Positions 19,674-27,609 of a stretch of DNA of 64,000 nucleotides are shown piece by piece (position 1 is the first letter of the stretch; each line of letters starts with the position of its first letter). The notes beneath the pieces were generated by a model, which saw nothing but the letters and a program-made list of their open reading frames with translations, searched no databases and was not told the DNA's origin. The position numbers and the translations under genes are program-made. The DNA comes from Bradyrhizobium sp. CB82 (GTDB taxonomy: Bacteria; Pseudomonadota; Alphaproteobacteria; Rhizobiales; Xanthobacteraceae), in NCBI RefSeq assembly GCF_029714405.1, contig NZ_CP121650.1:7321001-7385000 (forward strand), given 5' to 3'.

Positions 19674-21071
19674 ATGTCTTATCACACAACGGTCAACGAC
19701 ACGCGTTGGACTTTTGCCGACCTCAAAACGCTGCTCGCCAAGGCCTCCCCGGCGCGCTCCGGCGATATCTTGGCCGGAATCGCGGCGCAGAGCGCCATCG
19801 AGCGCGTCGCGGCGCAAATGGCGCTCGCCGACCTTCCGCTCAAGACCTTTCTGAATGTCGATCTCGTACCGTATGAGGAGGATGAGGTTTCCCGATTGAT
19901 CCTCGACGGTCATGATCAGGTCGCCTTCGCGGCGGTATCGCATTTGACTGTCGGCGCATTCCGCGAATGGCTGCTCGACCCGCGGACGACCACAGGCGAT
20001 CTCGCTGCCCTGGCTCCGGGCCTGACGCCGGAAATGGCCGCTGCTGTATCCAAGATCATGCGCGCGCAGGATCTGATCGTCGTTGGCGCCAAATGCAGCG
20101 TCACGACGGCCTTCCGCAATACGATCGGGCTTGCCGGGCGGCTCTCAACGCGGCTGCAGCCGAACCATCCGACCGACGATTCCCGCGGCATTGCCGCCAG
20201 CCTGCTTGACGGGTTGCTGTTCGGGGTGGGCGACGCCGTGATCGGCGTCAACCCGGCGACCGATAGCGTAGAGGACTATGTGCGGATCGTGACGCTGCTC
20301 GATGAAGTCCGGCAGCGTCTCGACATTCCGGCGCAGACCTGCTGCCTCGGCCACGTCACCACCGCGATTCAGGCCATCAATCTCGGCGCCCCCGTCGATC
20401 TCGTCTTTCAATCCATCGCAGGCTCGGAAAAAGCCAATCGGGGGTTCGGGATCGATCTGTCCGTTCTGGCGGAAGCCCATGATGCCGCGCTTTCGCTCGG
20501 CCGCGGCTCGATCGGCAAGAACGTCATGTACTTCGAAACCGGGCAAGGCAGCGCCTTGTCCGCAGACGCGCATTTCGGAGTCGATCAGCAGACGATGGAA
20601 GCGCGCGCCTACGCCGTCGCGCGGCGGTTCAAGCCGCTGCTGGTGAACACGGTCGTCGGCTTCATAGGTCCCGAATATCTCTACAACGGCAAGGAAATCA
20701 CGCGAGCCGGGCTCGAGGACCATTTTTGCGCCAAGCTGCTCGGCCTGCCGATGGGCTGCGACGTCTGTTACACCAACCACGCAGAAGCCGATGCGGACGA
20801 CATGGACGCGCTGCTCACGCTGCTCAGTGCGGCGGGGGTGACGTTCGTCATCGCCGTTCCCGGCGCCGACGACGTCATGCTGAACTATCAGAGCCTGGCG
20901 TATCACGACATTCTCTTTGTCCGCCACACGCTCGGCCGGCGATGCGCGCCGGAGTTCGAGGATTGGCTGCGCAGGACGGGGCTTGCCGACTCGGACGGAC
21001 GTCTGCTTGAAAGCCCGGCATCCGGAGCGATCGGCCCGGCTGTGGCGCTGATCGAAGCCATGGAAGCCTGA
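19674..21071 (+). CDS. eutB: Ethanolamine ammonia-lyase large subunit
   Basis: The 465-residue protein has the conserved EutB segments: LDGHDQVAFAAVSHLTVGAF, LQPNHPTDDSRGIAASLLDG, GDAVIGVNPATDSVEDYVRI, GSEKANRGFGIDLSVL, MYFETGQGSALSADAHFGVD, EARAYAVARRFKPLLVNTVV and MGCDVCYTNHAEADADDMDA. With EutC and adenosylcobalamin it converts ethanolamine to acetaldehyde and ammonia in the cytosol. ATG 19674 is selected because the EutB start follows directly; the in-frame region before it has no EutB similarity. No EutA reactivase, microcompartment shell gene or acetaldehyde dehydrogenase is nearby. Confidence 0.95.
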   Translation: MSYHTTVNDTRWTFADLKTLLAKASPARSGDILAGIAAQSAIERVAAQMALADLPLKTFLNVDLVPYEEDEVSRLILDGHDQVAFAAVSHLTVGAFREWLLDPRTTTGDLAALAPGLTPEMAAAVSKIMRAQDLIVVGAKCSVTTAFRNTIGLAGRLSTRLQPNHPTDDSRGIAASLLDGLLFGVGDAVIGVNPATDSVEDYVRIVTLLDEVRQRLDIPAQTCCLGHVTTAIQAINLGAPVDLVFQSIAGSEKANRGFGIDLSVLAEAHDAALSLGRGSIGKNVMYFETGQGSALSADAHFGVDQQTMEARAYAVARRFKPLLVNTVVGFIGPEYLYNGKEITRAGLEDHFCAKLLGLPMGCDVCYTNHAEADADDMDALLTLLSAAGVTFVIAVPGADDVMLNYQSLAYHDILFVRHTLGRRCAPEFEDWLRRTGLADSDGRLLESPASGAIGPAVALIEAMEA

Positions 21072-21877
21072 TGATGCCGGACCGTCCACCAGATGAAAGC
21101 GGTCAGCTCGCAGTCGCCAACCATCTCGCGCCGCTGCGACGCTTCACGCCGGCACGGATCGGGCTCGGGCGCGCCGGTTCCGGACAGCTGACCGCAACAA
21201 GCCTCCAGTTCATGCTCGATCACGCGCGCGCCCGCGATGCCGTTCATGCCGCGCTTGATTTCGAGGCTCTCGGGCAATCACTTGGTGAGCGGGACTGGCG
21301 TGTCGCTCGCGTCCACAGTGCCGCCAGAGATCGGACGGAATATCTGCGCCGGCCGGATCTGGGGCGACGCCTGTCTGCCAGCGGGCGCTCTGTTCTGGAG
21401 AGCTCGACGCGGGGAGATGACATCGCGATCATCGCCGCTGATGGTCTGTCGGCCCTGGCCATCGAAACCAACCTGCTGCCGGTGCTCGACTGCTTGCGGC
21501 CGCTCTTGGTTGCCCGCGGCCGCACCATAGGTCCACTGGTTCTGGTCGACCAAGGACGGGTCGCCATCGGCGACGAGATAGGCCAATTGTTGGATGCCAA
21601 GCTGACCATGGTTCTGATCGGCGAGCGGCCTGGTCTGTCAGCTGCCGACTCGCTCGGTGCCTACATCACTTGGCGACCGAGGATCGGTACGATGGATTCG
21701 ACCCGGAACTGCATATCCAATATCCGGCCCGCAGGCCTTTCGCCCGAAGCGGCCGCCGCACAGATCCTTGACGTGGTCGAACAGGCATTTGCGTATGGGG
21801 CGACAGGCGTTCGGTTGAAGGATCTTCGTTCCACGGCGCCAGGGCTTCGCGCAATTGCGAACGCCCCTTCGAGGTGA
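21071..21877 (+). CDS. eutC: Ethanolamine ammonia-lyase small subunit
   Basis: The 268-residue protein shows EutC landmarks: RFTPARIGLGRAGSG, LDHARARDAVHAALDFEAL, the cobalamin-side helices around RTEYLRRPDLGRRLS, DIAIIAADGLSALAIETNLL, LVLIGERPGLSAADSLGAYI and DSTRNCISNIRPAGLSPEAA. Its ATG overlaps the eutB stop (TGATG), so synthesis is coupled. The length is slightly below that of E. coli EutC (about 295), mostly at the N-terminus, which is known to be variable. It is the last gene of the operon and converges with murQ 43 bases later. Confidence 0.94.
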   Translation: MMPDRPPDESGQLAVANHLAPLRRFTPARIGLGRAGSGQLTATSLQFMLDHARARDAVHAALDFEALGQSLGERDWRVARVHSAARDRTEYLRRPDLGRRLSASGRSVLESSTRGDDIAIIAADGLSALAIETNLLPVLDCLRPLLVARGRTIGPLVLVDQGRVAIGDEIGQLLDAKLTMVLIGERPGLSAADSLGAYITWRPRIGTMDSTRNCISNIRPAGLSPEAAAAQILDVVEQAFAYGATGVRLKDLRSTAPGLRAIANAPSR

Positions 21878-21920
21878 CGCGAGGCGTACGAGCTCCGCAA
21901 GCGGGGGCGACTCGCTGCCA

Positions 21921-22823
21921 TTACCTCAAATCATCAAACACCCGACGCAGATTGCCCTTGTGGCTGGCGAGAAGTTTTTCCGCTTCCGTCTTGTCGTATC
22001 CGAGCACGACGAGGGCGGCCAACTTGATGTCGCCGCCGGTCTCTTCCAAGGCAGAGGCGGCTTGCGCTTCGCTACAGCCGGCAATGCGGGCGACCATCGC
22101 CTCGGCGCGGCGCTTCAGCTTCACGTTCGTGGGCAGCATGTTGACCATCATGCCGCGGTAGACGCGCCCAAGGCGCAGCATGATGCCGGTCGACATCAGG
22201 TTGAGCACGATCTTCTGGGCGGTGCCGGCCTTCATCCGCGTCGAGCCGGCGATGAGCTCCGGCCCCGTCTCGACGAGGACCGGATATGTCGCAGCTGCAA
22301 GCAGCGGGGCCTGCCGGTTGTTGGCAATGCCGACGGTCACCGCCTGGTACCGGCCGGCCTGGCGCAAGGCCGCTACGGTGAACGGGGTCGTACCGCTCGC
22401 CGCAACCGCGATGACGACGTCGTGCGATGACAGCCTTGCGGCGTCGATCTGGGCGATCGCGTCGTCGACGTCGTCTTCCGCGCCTTCAACGCTGGTGACA
22501 AACGCGCTCTCTCCGCCGGCGATGATGAAGTGGACCCGCCCTTGAGGCCAGGCGAAGGTTGGCGTCAGCTCGGCACCGTCCTGGATGGCCACCCTGGCCG
22601 AGGTTCCTGCGCCGACATAGACCAGGCGCCCGTCATCTCCGAGCGCGTCCGCCGCCGCATCCGTCGCCGCGGCGAGCGCAGGAAGACATTGGCCAACGGC
22701 CGCGACGGCCGCGAGCTGACCTTCCCACATCGCCTCCAATGCTGCAATCCCCGACCACGCGTCCAAATCCGTGAAGCGAGGATCGACGGCTTCAGTTGCA
22801 TTGGCGCGATCCGTTCGTTTCAT
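21921..22823 (-). CDS. murQ: N-acetylmuramic acid 6-phosphate etherase
   Basis: The 300-residue SIS-domain protein has VYVGAGTSARVAIQDGAELT, with the glutamate at the catalytic position known from E. coli MurQ. It also has FIIAGGESAFVTSVEGAEDD with the second conserved acidic site, HDVVIAVAASGTTPFTVAAL, STRMKAGTAQKIVLNLMSTG and a C-terminal UBA-like helix set. It cleaves the lactyl ether of MurNAc-6-phosphate to GlcNAc-6-phosphate in cell-wall recycling. ATG 22823 gives the normal MurQ length; a GTG at 22850 is possible. No MurNAc kinase, AnmK, MurR or MurP gene is adjacent. It stands alone downstream of the DHA-kinase operon's terminator. Confidence 0.9.
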   Translation of the reverse strand: MKRTDRANATEAVDPRFTDLDAWSGIAALEAMWEGQLAAVAAVGQCLPALAAATDAAADALGDDGRLVYVGAGTSARVAIQDGAELTPTFAWPQGRVHFIIAGGESAFVTSVEGAEDDVDDAIAQIDAARLSSHDVVIAVAASGTTPFTVAALRQAGRYQAVTVGIANNRQAPLLAAATYPVLVETGPELIAGSTRMKAGTAQKIVLNLMSTGIMLRLGRVYRGMMVNMLPTNVKLKRRAEAMVARIAGCSEAQAASALEETGGDIKLAALVVLGYDKTEAEKLLASHKGNLRRVFDDLR

Positions 22824-22850
22824 GGGCCCGTCCCACCGTGGCGCGACCAC

Positions 22851-23190
22851 TCCGAATTGCGAGTGGCCGCCTTGGCGCGAGCCAAAAGCATATCACCGTT
22901 CATCGCATCCGTAGGAATAGCAGCGTGGTACCGGCGGACTAACGTAGATCCCGGCACAGGGGTTCCAGTCCCGTACGGGCAACCGGCTGCACCGGCGGTC
23001 GAGTCGCGCGCCCAACCAAAATCTGAAAAACACCGAAAATTGAGCCGCGCGCGTTTCCAAAAAAAATTGCCGTGCCTGATGGCACGGCCAGTTTCAGGGA
23101 GCAAACCGGCGCGTGGACGGCCCGCTAGCGGTGCCGGCATTCCATCGCGGCGGAGTTCGGGATCGGTCGGCGGTCCATATCAGGCGACGC
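22851..23190. other. Intergenic region between murQ and dhaK
   Basis: This 340-bp gap holds the leftward terminator at 23059-23088 and presumably the murQ promoter to its left. I found no small gene and no tRNA; a GGTTCCAGTCCC stretch near 22964 superficially resembles a T-arm but has no cloverleaf around it. Confidence 0.45.
23059..23088 (-). terminator. Rho-independent terminator of the ABC/DHA-kinase operon
   Basis: On the minus strand a perfect 8-bp stem, GCCGTGCC-ATCA-GGCACGGC, is followed by AA and a run of eight T. It lies about 100 bases beyond the dhaK stop. This is the strongest intrinsic terminator in the window, and it separates the long leftward operon from murQ. Confidence 0.85.
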
Positions 23191-24174
23191 TCACCATTTA
23201 AGGGCTGCGGTGCGCACCGGATGGTCCCACAGCGCCGTCGTCTCGGCATCGAGCAGGCTCAGCGTGAGCGAGCAGCCGGCCATGTCGAGCGAGGTTACGT
23301 AGCTGCCGACCAGCGAGCGGCTGATGCGCAGGCCGCGCTTCTCGAGCAGTTTGCGCGCCGCGTGGTACATCAGATAGAGCTCGATCGTGGGCGTACCGCC
23401 GAAGCCGTTGACGAGCAGGAGCGCTTCAGTGCCCGCGCGCGCGTCGAGATCCTCCGCGATGGCCGTCGTCATCTCGAAGGCGACGGCATCGGCCCGCTCC
23501 AGCTTGACGCGGCGGCGTCCGGGCTCGCCGTGAATGCCGACGCCCATCTCCATCTCGTCCTCGGCGAGTGCGAAGGTCGGCCCGCCCGCGGCCGGGACCG
23601 TGCAGCTCGTCAGCGCCACGCCCATCGAGCGCGTGTGCGCGTTGACGCGCTCGCCGAGCGCAACGCAGCCGGCGAGATCAAGGCCCTTCTCGGCCGCCGC
23701 GCCGACGATCTTCTCGACGATCAGCGTCCCGGCGACGCCGCGGCGACCGATGCTGTGGGTGGAGCTCTCGACCGCGACGTCGTCATCCGTCACGATGGTG
23801 GCGGTGCGGCCTTCGGCGATCTCGGCTGCCATTTCGAAATTCATGCGGTCGCCCGCGTAGTTCTTCACGATGAACAGCACGCCGGCCTCGCTAGCGACGG
23901 CTTGGGCAGCCTCAACGATCTGGTCCGGCGTCGGCGACGTGAAGACCTGCCCCGGACAGGCGGCGTCGAGCATGCCGTAGCCGACGAACCCGGCATGCAG
24001 CGGCTCGTGCCCACTGCCGCCGCCCGAAACCAGCGCGACCTTGCTCCGGTTGAGCTCACGGCGGCGCACGAATTTGCGTTCCGATCCCAGCGTGACGAGA
24101 TCGGCATGCGCCGCGGCAAAGCCATCCAGGCTCTCGGCCAGGACGTCGTCGACGGAATTGATGAACTTCTTCAT
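23191..24174 (-). CDS. dhaK: Dihydroxyacetone kinase substrate-binding subunit
   Basis: The 327-residue protein has the DhaK fold: [77 protein letters not shown] and [20 protein letters not shown]. In GIHGEPG the His forms the covalent hemiaminal with dihydroxyacetone. It binds dihydroxyacetone, or a related small ketose, for phosphorylation by DhaL. It is the last gene of the operon, about 35 bases after the 141-aa gene, and closely followed by a strong terminator. Confidence 0.93.
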   Translation of the reverse strand: MKKFINSVDDVLAESLDGFAAAHADLVTLGSERKFVRRRELNRSKVALVSGGGSGHEPLHAGFVGYGMLDAACPGQVFTSPTPDQIVEAAQAVASEAGVLFIVKNYAGDRMNFEMAAEIAEGRTATIVTDDDVAVESSTHSIGRRGVAGTLIVEKIVGAAAEKGLDLAGCVALGERVNAHTRSMGVALTSCTVPAAGGPTFALAEDEMEMGVGIHGEPGRRRVKLERADAVAFEMTTAIAEDLDARAGTEALLLVNGFGGTPTIELYLMYHAARKLLEKRGLRISRSLVGSYVTSLDMAGCSLTLSLLDAETTALWDHPVRTAALKW

Positions 24175-24211
24175 GCGACCCTCCCCATCACTGATGCCTC
24201 ATTTTCCTGCC

Positions 24212-24637
24212 TCATTCTTTTTCCTGCATGATGGCAATCAGCCGCCGCGCGAACTCCTGGAGCAGCCCGTCGAGCTGAGCATTCCGCTTGCCGCTGCCGA
24301 GATCGGGTAAATGCAGCGTCAAGGTCCGCTCGTGCGGTCCCTCGGTCAGCCGGCTGATCCTGCGCGGATGGGCGCGCGCATAGGCGCGCAGAAAGGCTGC
24401 CTTCGCCTGCGGAGGGAAGTGGCAGACGTCGAAGATCGTGTTGAGATGCTGCACCGGGATCGGCACCGGATAGGCCGGGTTGGAGATCTGGCTGACGAAG
24501 CTCCGGTTCTTTCCCATGGCATGGGCGAGCCGCAGCCGCATTCCCGAAGGACGCTTGTCCAGGACCTCCTTGAAAATGCGCTTGTAGACGGCAACGGCGC
24601 CGGCTTCCGCCGGTTCATCGGCAACGGCGTCAGTCAA
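24212..24637 (-). CDS. Unrecognised 141-aa protein between Enzyme I and dhaK
   Basis: The start is a TTG (24637) that overlaps the Enzyme I stop codon (TTGA), preceded by GGAGG in the last Enzyme I codons; an independent start is absent, so it is translationally coupled. The N-terminal half contains KRIFKEVLDKRPSGMRLRLA and HAMGKNRSFVSQISNPAYP, the spacing of a lambda-repressor-like helix-turn-helix. This is followed by PIPVQHLNTIFDVCHFPPQA and a basic segment ARAHPRRISRL. The C-terminus (DGLLQEFARRLIAIMQEKE) is helical. It could be a small operon regulator or a PTS accessory factor. I do not recognise the family with certainty. Confidence 0.7.
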   Translation of the reverse strand: MTDAVADEPAEAGAVAVYKRIFKEVLDKRPSGMRLRLAHAMGKNRSFVSQISNPAYPVPIPVQHLNTIFDVCHFPPQAKAAFLRAYARAHPRRISRLTEGPHERTLTLHLPDLGSGKRNAQLDGLLQEFARRLIAIMQEKE

Positions 24638-26247
24638 GCCCCACCTCCGCTGCCCAGACGATCGATCGTTTGCTTGATCTGCGCAAGCGCGGAAACATTC
24701 ACTGAGAGCTCGCGCAGCCCGCAATCGAGCAGCGCGGGAATGCAGCGTGAATCGCTCGCCATGTCGCCACACAGGCTGACCGGGAACCCGGCGCGCCGGC
24801 CGTGCTCCGCGGTCCGCTTGATCAGTTCGAGAACCGCAGGATGCAGGGGATCCATCAGGGGCGCGAGCGCTCCATTCGAGCGGTCGCAGGCAAGGACGTA
24901 TTGCGCAAGGTCGTTCGAGCCGATCGAGAAGAACGCGCTCTTGAAGCTGGCGATCGAAAGCGCAGCTGCCGGCACCTCGACCATGATTCCGAGCTCTGGA
25001 AGCATCGCGGCCGCGCCTTTCGCCTGCAAGCCCTGCACGGCGTCGGCGAACAGCTTTCGTGCCGCCTCGACCTCGTCGGCCGAGGTGACCATCGGGAACA
25101 TGACCTTGAGATTTCCGCGCACCGCCGCGCGCGCAAGCGCGCGGAGCTGAACCGCAAAGATCTCGGGCCGCGCGAGACAAAGACGAAGGCCGCGAACGCC
25201 GAGGAAGGGGTTTGCCTCGCCGTCAGGAGTGAAGCCAGGCACCGGCTTGTCGCCGCCCGCGTCAAAGGTGCGAATCGTCACCGGACGCCGATCGGCCCAG
25301 CGCAAGACCTGGTCGTAGACCTGAAACTGCGTCTCCTCGTCTGGCAGGCCGCGCTCCGACAGCAGAAACTCGGTGCGCATCAGGCCGACGCCGTCGGCAT
25401 ATTGCGCATCCGGATAGTCGAGATCCTCGACGCGCTGAATGTTGATGAGGAGCTTGATCCGTTCGCCGCGCCAGGACGCCGCCGGCCGCCTCAGGATCGC
25501 CCGTGCGGAAGCCCTGCTCTTGCGGTGGATCTCTCGCCGCTTCTCGAACAGGCCGATCTGCTCGACGCTGGGATCGAGCTCGAGGGTCGCGCCCTCGCCA
25601 TCGAGCAGCGCCGTTGTCCCTGCCGCCGGGACGGTGCCGAGCTGCACCACCATCGGGATGCCGCGGGCGCGCGCCAGCATCGCGACGTGGCTCGTGGGAC
25701 TGCCGCGCAGCAGCGCAAGGCCGCCGCCATCGGACCAGTCGATCTCGAGGAAGCGCGAAGGCGGCAGATCGTCGGCGCAGACCACCGCGCCGCTCGGAAT
25801 TTTCAGCGCCTGGCCTTCGCCGCCACGCAAAATGTTCAGCACGCGATCGCGCAAATCGGCAAGATCAGAGCTGCGCGCCTTCAGATATTCGTCCGGCGCT
25901 GAATTGTAATCCGCGATATGCTCGTCCAGCGCCGTGCGCCAGGCGGCGTCCGCGGGCTCACCTTCGCCGATCGATGCCAGGATCGCGCTGATCAGATCCT
26001 CGTCCTCCAGCAGCGCGACCTGGAATTCCAGGATTTGCGCGGCTTCGCCACCGGCGATTGCAGCAAGCTCGGCGATCTGCCGGCTCGCAGTGTCGATTGC
26101 ACTCCGCAGCGCCAGCGCTTCATCGACCAGGGTGCCGGCGACCCGTTCGCCGTTCGCGCCCGCATCGACCCGGACGAACGGGCCCTGGGCAAAGCCGATC
26201 GAGGCGGTTCTGCCGCGGTAGGCTGGTCCTGAGGCGCTGTCTCGCAT
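24634..26247 (-). CDS. PEP-protein phosphotransferase (Enzyme I), dedicated to the DHA kinase
   Basis: The 537-residue full-length Enzyme I has an N-terminal HPr-binding/phospho-His domain, with the active-site histidine in LLRGSPTSHVAMLARARGIP. It also has the complete PEP-binding barrel (GVGLMRTEFLLSERGLPDEE, TIRTFDAGGDKPVP, NPFLGVRGLRLCLARPEIF, MFPMVTSADEV, FFSIGSNDLAQYVLACDRSN, SLCGDMASDS). In E. coli DhaM carries only a truncated Enzyme I domain, so a whole, separate enzyme makes this operon independent of the general PTS. ATG 26247 lies one base after the HPr stop; an earlier in-frame ATG at 26262 is possible. No IIB/IIC sugar permease is present. Confidence 0.9.
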   Translation of the reverse strand: MRDSASGPAYRGRTASIGFAQGPFVRVDAGANGERVAGTLVDEALALRSAIDTASRQIAELAAIAGGEAAQILEFQVALLEDEDLISAILASIGEGEPADAAWRTALDEHIADYNSAPDEYLKARSSDLADLRDRVLNILRGGEGQALKIPSGAVVCADDLPPSRFLEIDWSDGGGLALLRGSPTSHVAMLARARGIPMVVQLGTVPAAGTTALLDGEGATLELDPSVEQIGLFEKRREIHRKSRASARAILRRPAASWRGERIKLLINIQRVEDLDYPDAQYADGVGLMRTEFLLSERGLPDEETQFQVYDQVLRWADRRPVTIRTFDAGGDKPVPGFTPDGEANPFLGVRGLRLCLARPEIFAVQLRALARAAVRGNLKVMFPMVTSADEVEAARKLFADAVQGLQAKGAAAMLPELGIMVEVPAAALSIASFKSAFFSIGSNDLAQYVLACDRSNGALAPLMDPLHPAVLELIKRTAEHGRRAGFPVSLCGDMASDSRCIPALLDCGLRELSVNVSALAQIKQTIDRLGSGGGA

Positions 26248-26248
26248 G

Positions 26249-26563
26249 CTAGGCGGTCCCATCCGGAAAATCGGTCGCGATCAGATCGACCAGCGCGGCG
26301 ACAGCGGCTTCGGCATCGCTGCCCAACGCCTTGATCTCGATGATGCTGCCATGGGCGGCGCGCATGGCCATGATCTTGGCCACGCTCTTGGCGTTGATCC
26401 ACTCGGCCGCGCCGGCGACGCGGACGGAAATCTGCGCCTCGAACTTCTTGGCAAGCTTGGTCAGCTTGACCGCGGGGCGCGCATGCATGCCGACCGCGTG
26501 CACCAGCCGCACGTTGCCTGCGAAGAACTGTCCGTTCACATTTGAAGTTTCCAGCATAGCCAT
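26249..26563 (-). CDS. HPr-family phosphocarrier of the DHA kinase operon
   Basis: The 104-residue protein has the HPr active-site segment VRLVHAVGMHARPAVKLTKL, with the phospho-accepting His in MHARP, and an IMAMRAAHGSIIEIKALGSD segment in the position of HPr's regulatory serine. That stretch reads RAAHG rather than KSLMGLL, so HPr-kinase regulation at the classical Ser is doubtful. It hands phosphate from the neighbouring Enzyme I to DhaM. The N-terminal ~12 residues are longer than in E. coli HPr; the second Met (26557) may be the start. Confidence 0.88.
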   Translation of the reverse strand: MAMLETSNVNGQFFAGNVRLVHAVGMHARPAVKLTKLAKKFEAQISVRVAGAAEWINAKSVAKIMAMRAAHGSIIEIKALGSDAEAAVAALVDLIATDFPDGTA

Positions 26564-26586
26564 ATTCCATCATCGCTTCGCCGACG

Positions 26587-26979
26587 TCAGTCGGCAGAGA
26601 GTTCCTCGGCCACGGCCCGCACCTCGGCGAGCGAGCTGCCGCCAGCCGCTTCAGTCGCCGCCATCACGGCGCCTTCGACGATCGGCGCGTTGCAGACGAC
26701 AACGAGATCCCGCCGCTCAGGGTCCAGCATCTCGACCGCCATTTCGCTGTTGGTCTCCGCGCCGCCGAGATCGACGAGAATCGCAACGCCCTTGGGCGAC
26801 CAAGCGTCATTGATGGCATCGACGATCAGCGCGACGCTGGTACCCAATCCGCCGTCGGGATTGCCGCCGCAGAAGGCGACCTTGATCTCGCTGCCGACCA
26901 TCTGCCGCACCATGTCGGCGGTGCCTTTGGCGATGTCCTTGGAATGCGAGACGATCACGATGCCGACGGTGTCGTTCAT
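26587..26979 (-). CDS. dhaM: DHA-specific phosphotransferase EIIA-like subunit
   Basis: The 130-residue single-domain protein matches the N-terminal domain of DhaM (mannose-EIIA fold). The phospho-His lies in GIVIVSHSKDIAKGTADMV, and it contains CGGNPDGGLGTSVALIVDAI, VAILVDLGGAETNSEMAVEM and CNAPIVEGAVMAA. It transfers phosphate from HPr to the ADP held by DhaL. ATG 26979 overlaps the dhaL stop (ATGA). The E. coli counterpart is fused to HPr and an Enzyme I fragment; here each function is a separate gene in the same order. Confidence 0.92.
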   Translation of the reverse strand: MNDTVGIVIVSHSKDIAKGTADMVRQMVGSEIKVAFCGGNPDGGLGTSVALIVDAINDAWSPKGVAILVDLGGAETNSEMAVEMLDPERRDLVVVCNAPIVEGAVMAATEAAGGSSLAEVRAVAEELSAD

Positions 26980-27599
26980 GGCCGTCCCTCCAGGCTCGCG
27001 CACACGGCTTGCAGAAGGACGCAGCTCGACCGCGCGCCGGGATCGACATGTCCGACGCTGCGAGGTCCGAGGAACGATGCCCGTCCCTTGGTCGCCTGCA
27101 TCGGCGCAGTCCGCGCCGCGGCCTCGGCCGCCGTGCTACGAATTCGCTCGACGATGTCGGGTCGGCCGGCATCGGTCTTCAACGTCTCCAGCACGGGAAC
27201 GAGCACGTCGAGCATGGTCTTCTCGCCGGCGTGCGAGCGGCCGCGCTTGCTCACCGCGTCGACCCCGCTTGCGAAAACTTCCGCCAGATCGTCCGGCAAA
27301 TGCTTGTCATGCGAGAGCGCCTCGCCCGCAGCAAGGAAGAAGCTGCCATAAAGGGGGCCCGACGCGCCGCCGACGGTCATCACCAGCGTCTTGCCGATCG
27401 TCTTGAGCGCCTCGTCGAACGGCTGCGCGGAGATCGCGTCGAGCTTGCCCAGCACCGCCTCGAAGCCGCGCTTCATGTTTGCTCCGTGATCGCCATCGCC
27501 GATCGCCTGATCCAGCGACGTGAGCTCCGACGCACTGGCGATGACCTGCTCTGCGGCCACCTTGACCAGCGATTTGAATGTCTCGGGTTGCAGCGACAT
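26976..27599 (-). CDS. dhaL: Dihydroxyacetone kinase ADP/ATP-binding subunit
   Basis: The 207-residue helical-barrel protein carries the nucleotide/magnesium motif LDQAIGDGDHGANMKRGFEA, with the Asp ligands in GDGD. It also has KTLVMTVGGASGPLYGSFFL, KRGRSHAGEKTMLDVLVPVL and KGRASFLGPRSVGHVDPGA. It keeps a tightly bound ADP that is rephosphorylated by DhaM, and it phosphorylates the DHA bound to DhaK. It follows the ABC ATPase by 10 bases, so uptake and phosphorylation are in one transcript. Confidence 0.94.
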   Translation of the reverse strand: MSLQPETFKSLVKVAAEQVIASASELTSLDQAIGDGDHGANMKRGFEAVLGKLDAISAQPFDEALKTIGKTLVMTVGGASGPLYGSFFLAAGEALSHDKHLPDDLAEVFASGVDAVSKRGRSHAGEKTMLDVLVPVLETLKTDAGRPDIVERIRSTAAEAAARTAPMQATKGRASFLGPRSVGHVDPGARSSCVLLQAVCASLEGRP

Positions 27600-27609
27600 T
27601 GAATTATCC

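Noticed and set aside
18236..19675. 479-codon minus-strand frame opposite the eut permeases
   Set aside because: It is a Glu/Arg/Gln-rich shadow of two clear membrane-protein genes, with no start signal.
22930..23000. Possible tRNA (GGTTCCAGTCCC-like T-arm)
   Set aside because: No acceptor stem, D-arm or anticodon arm can be paired around it.
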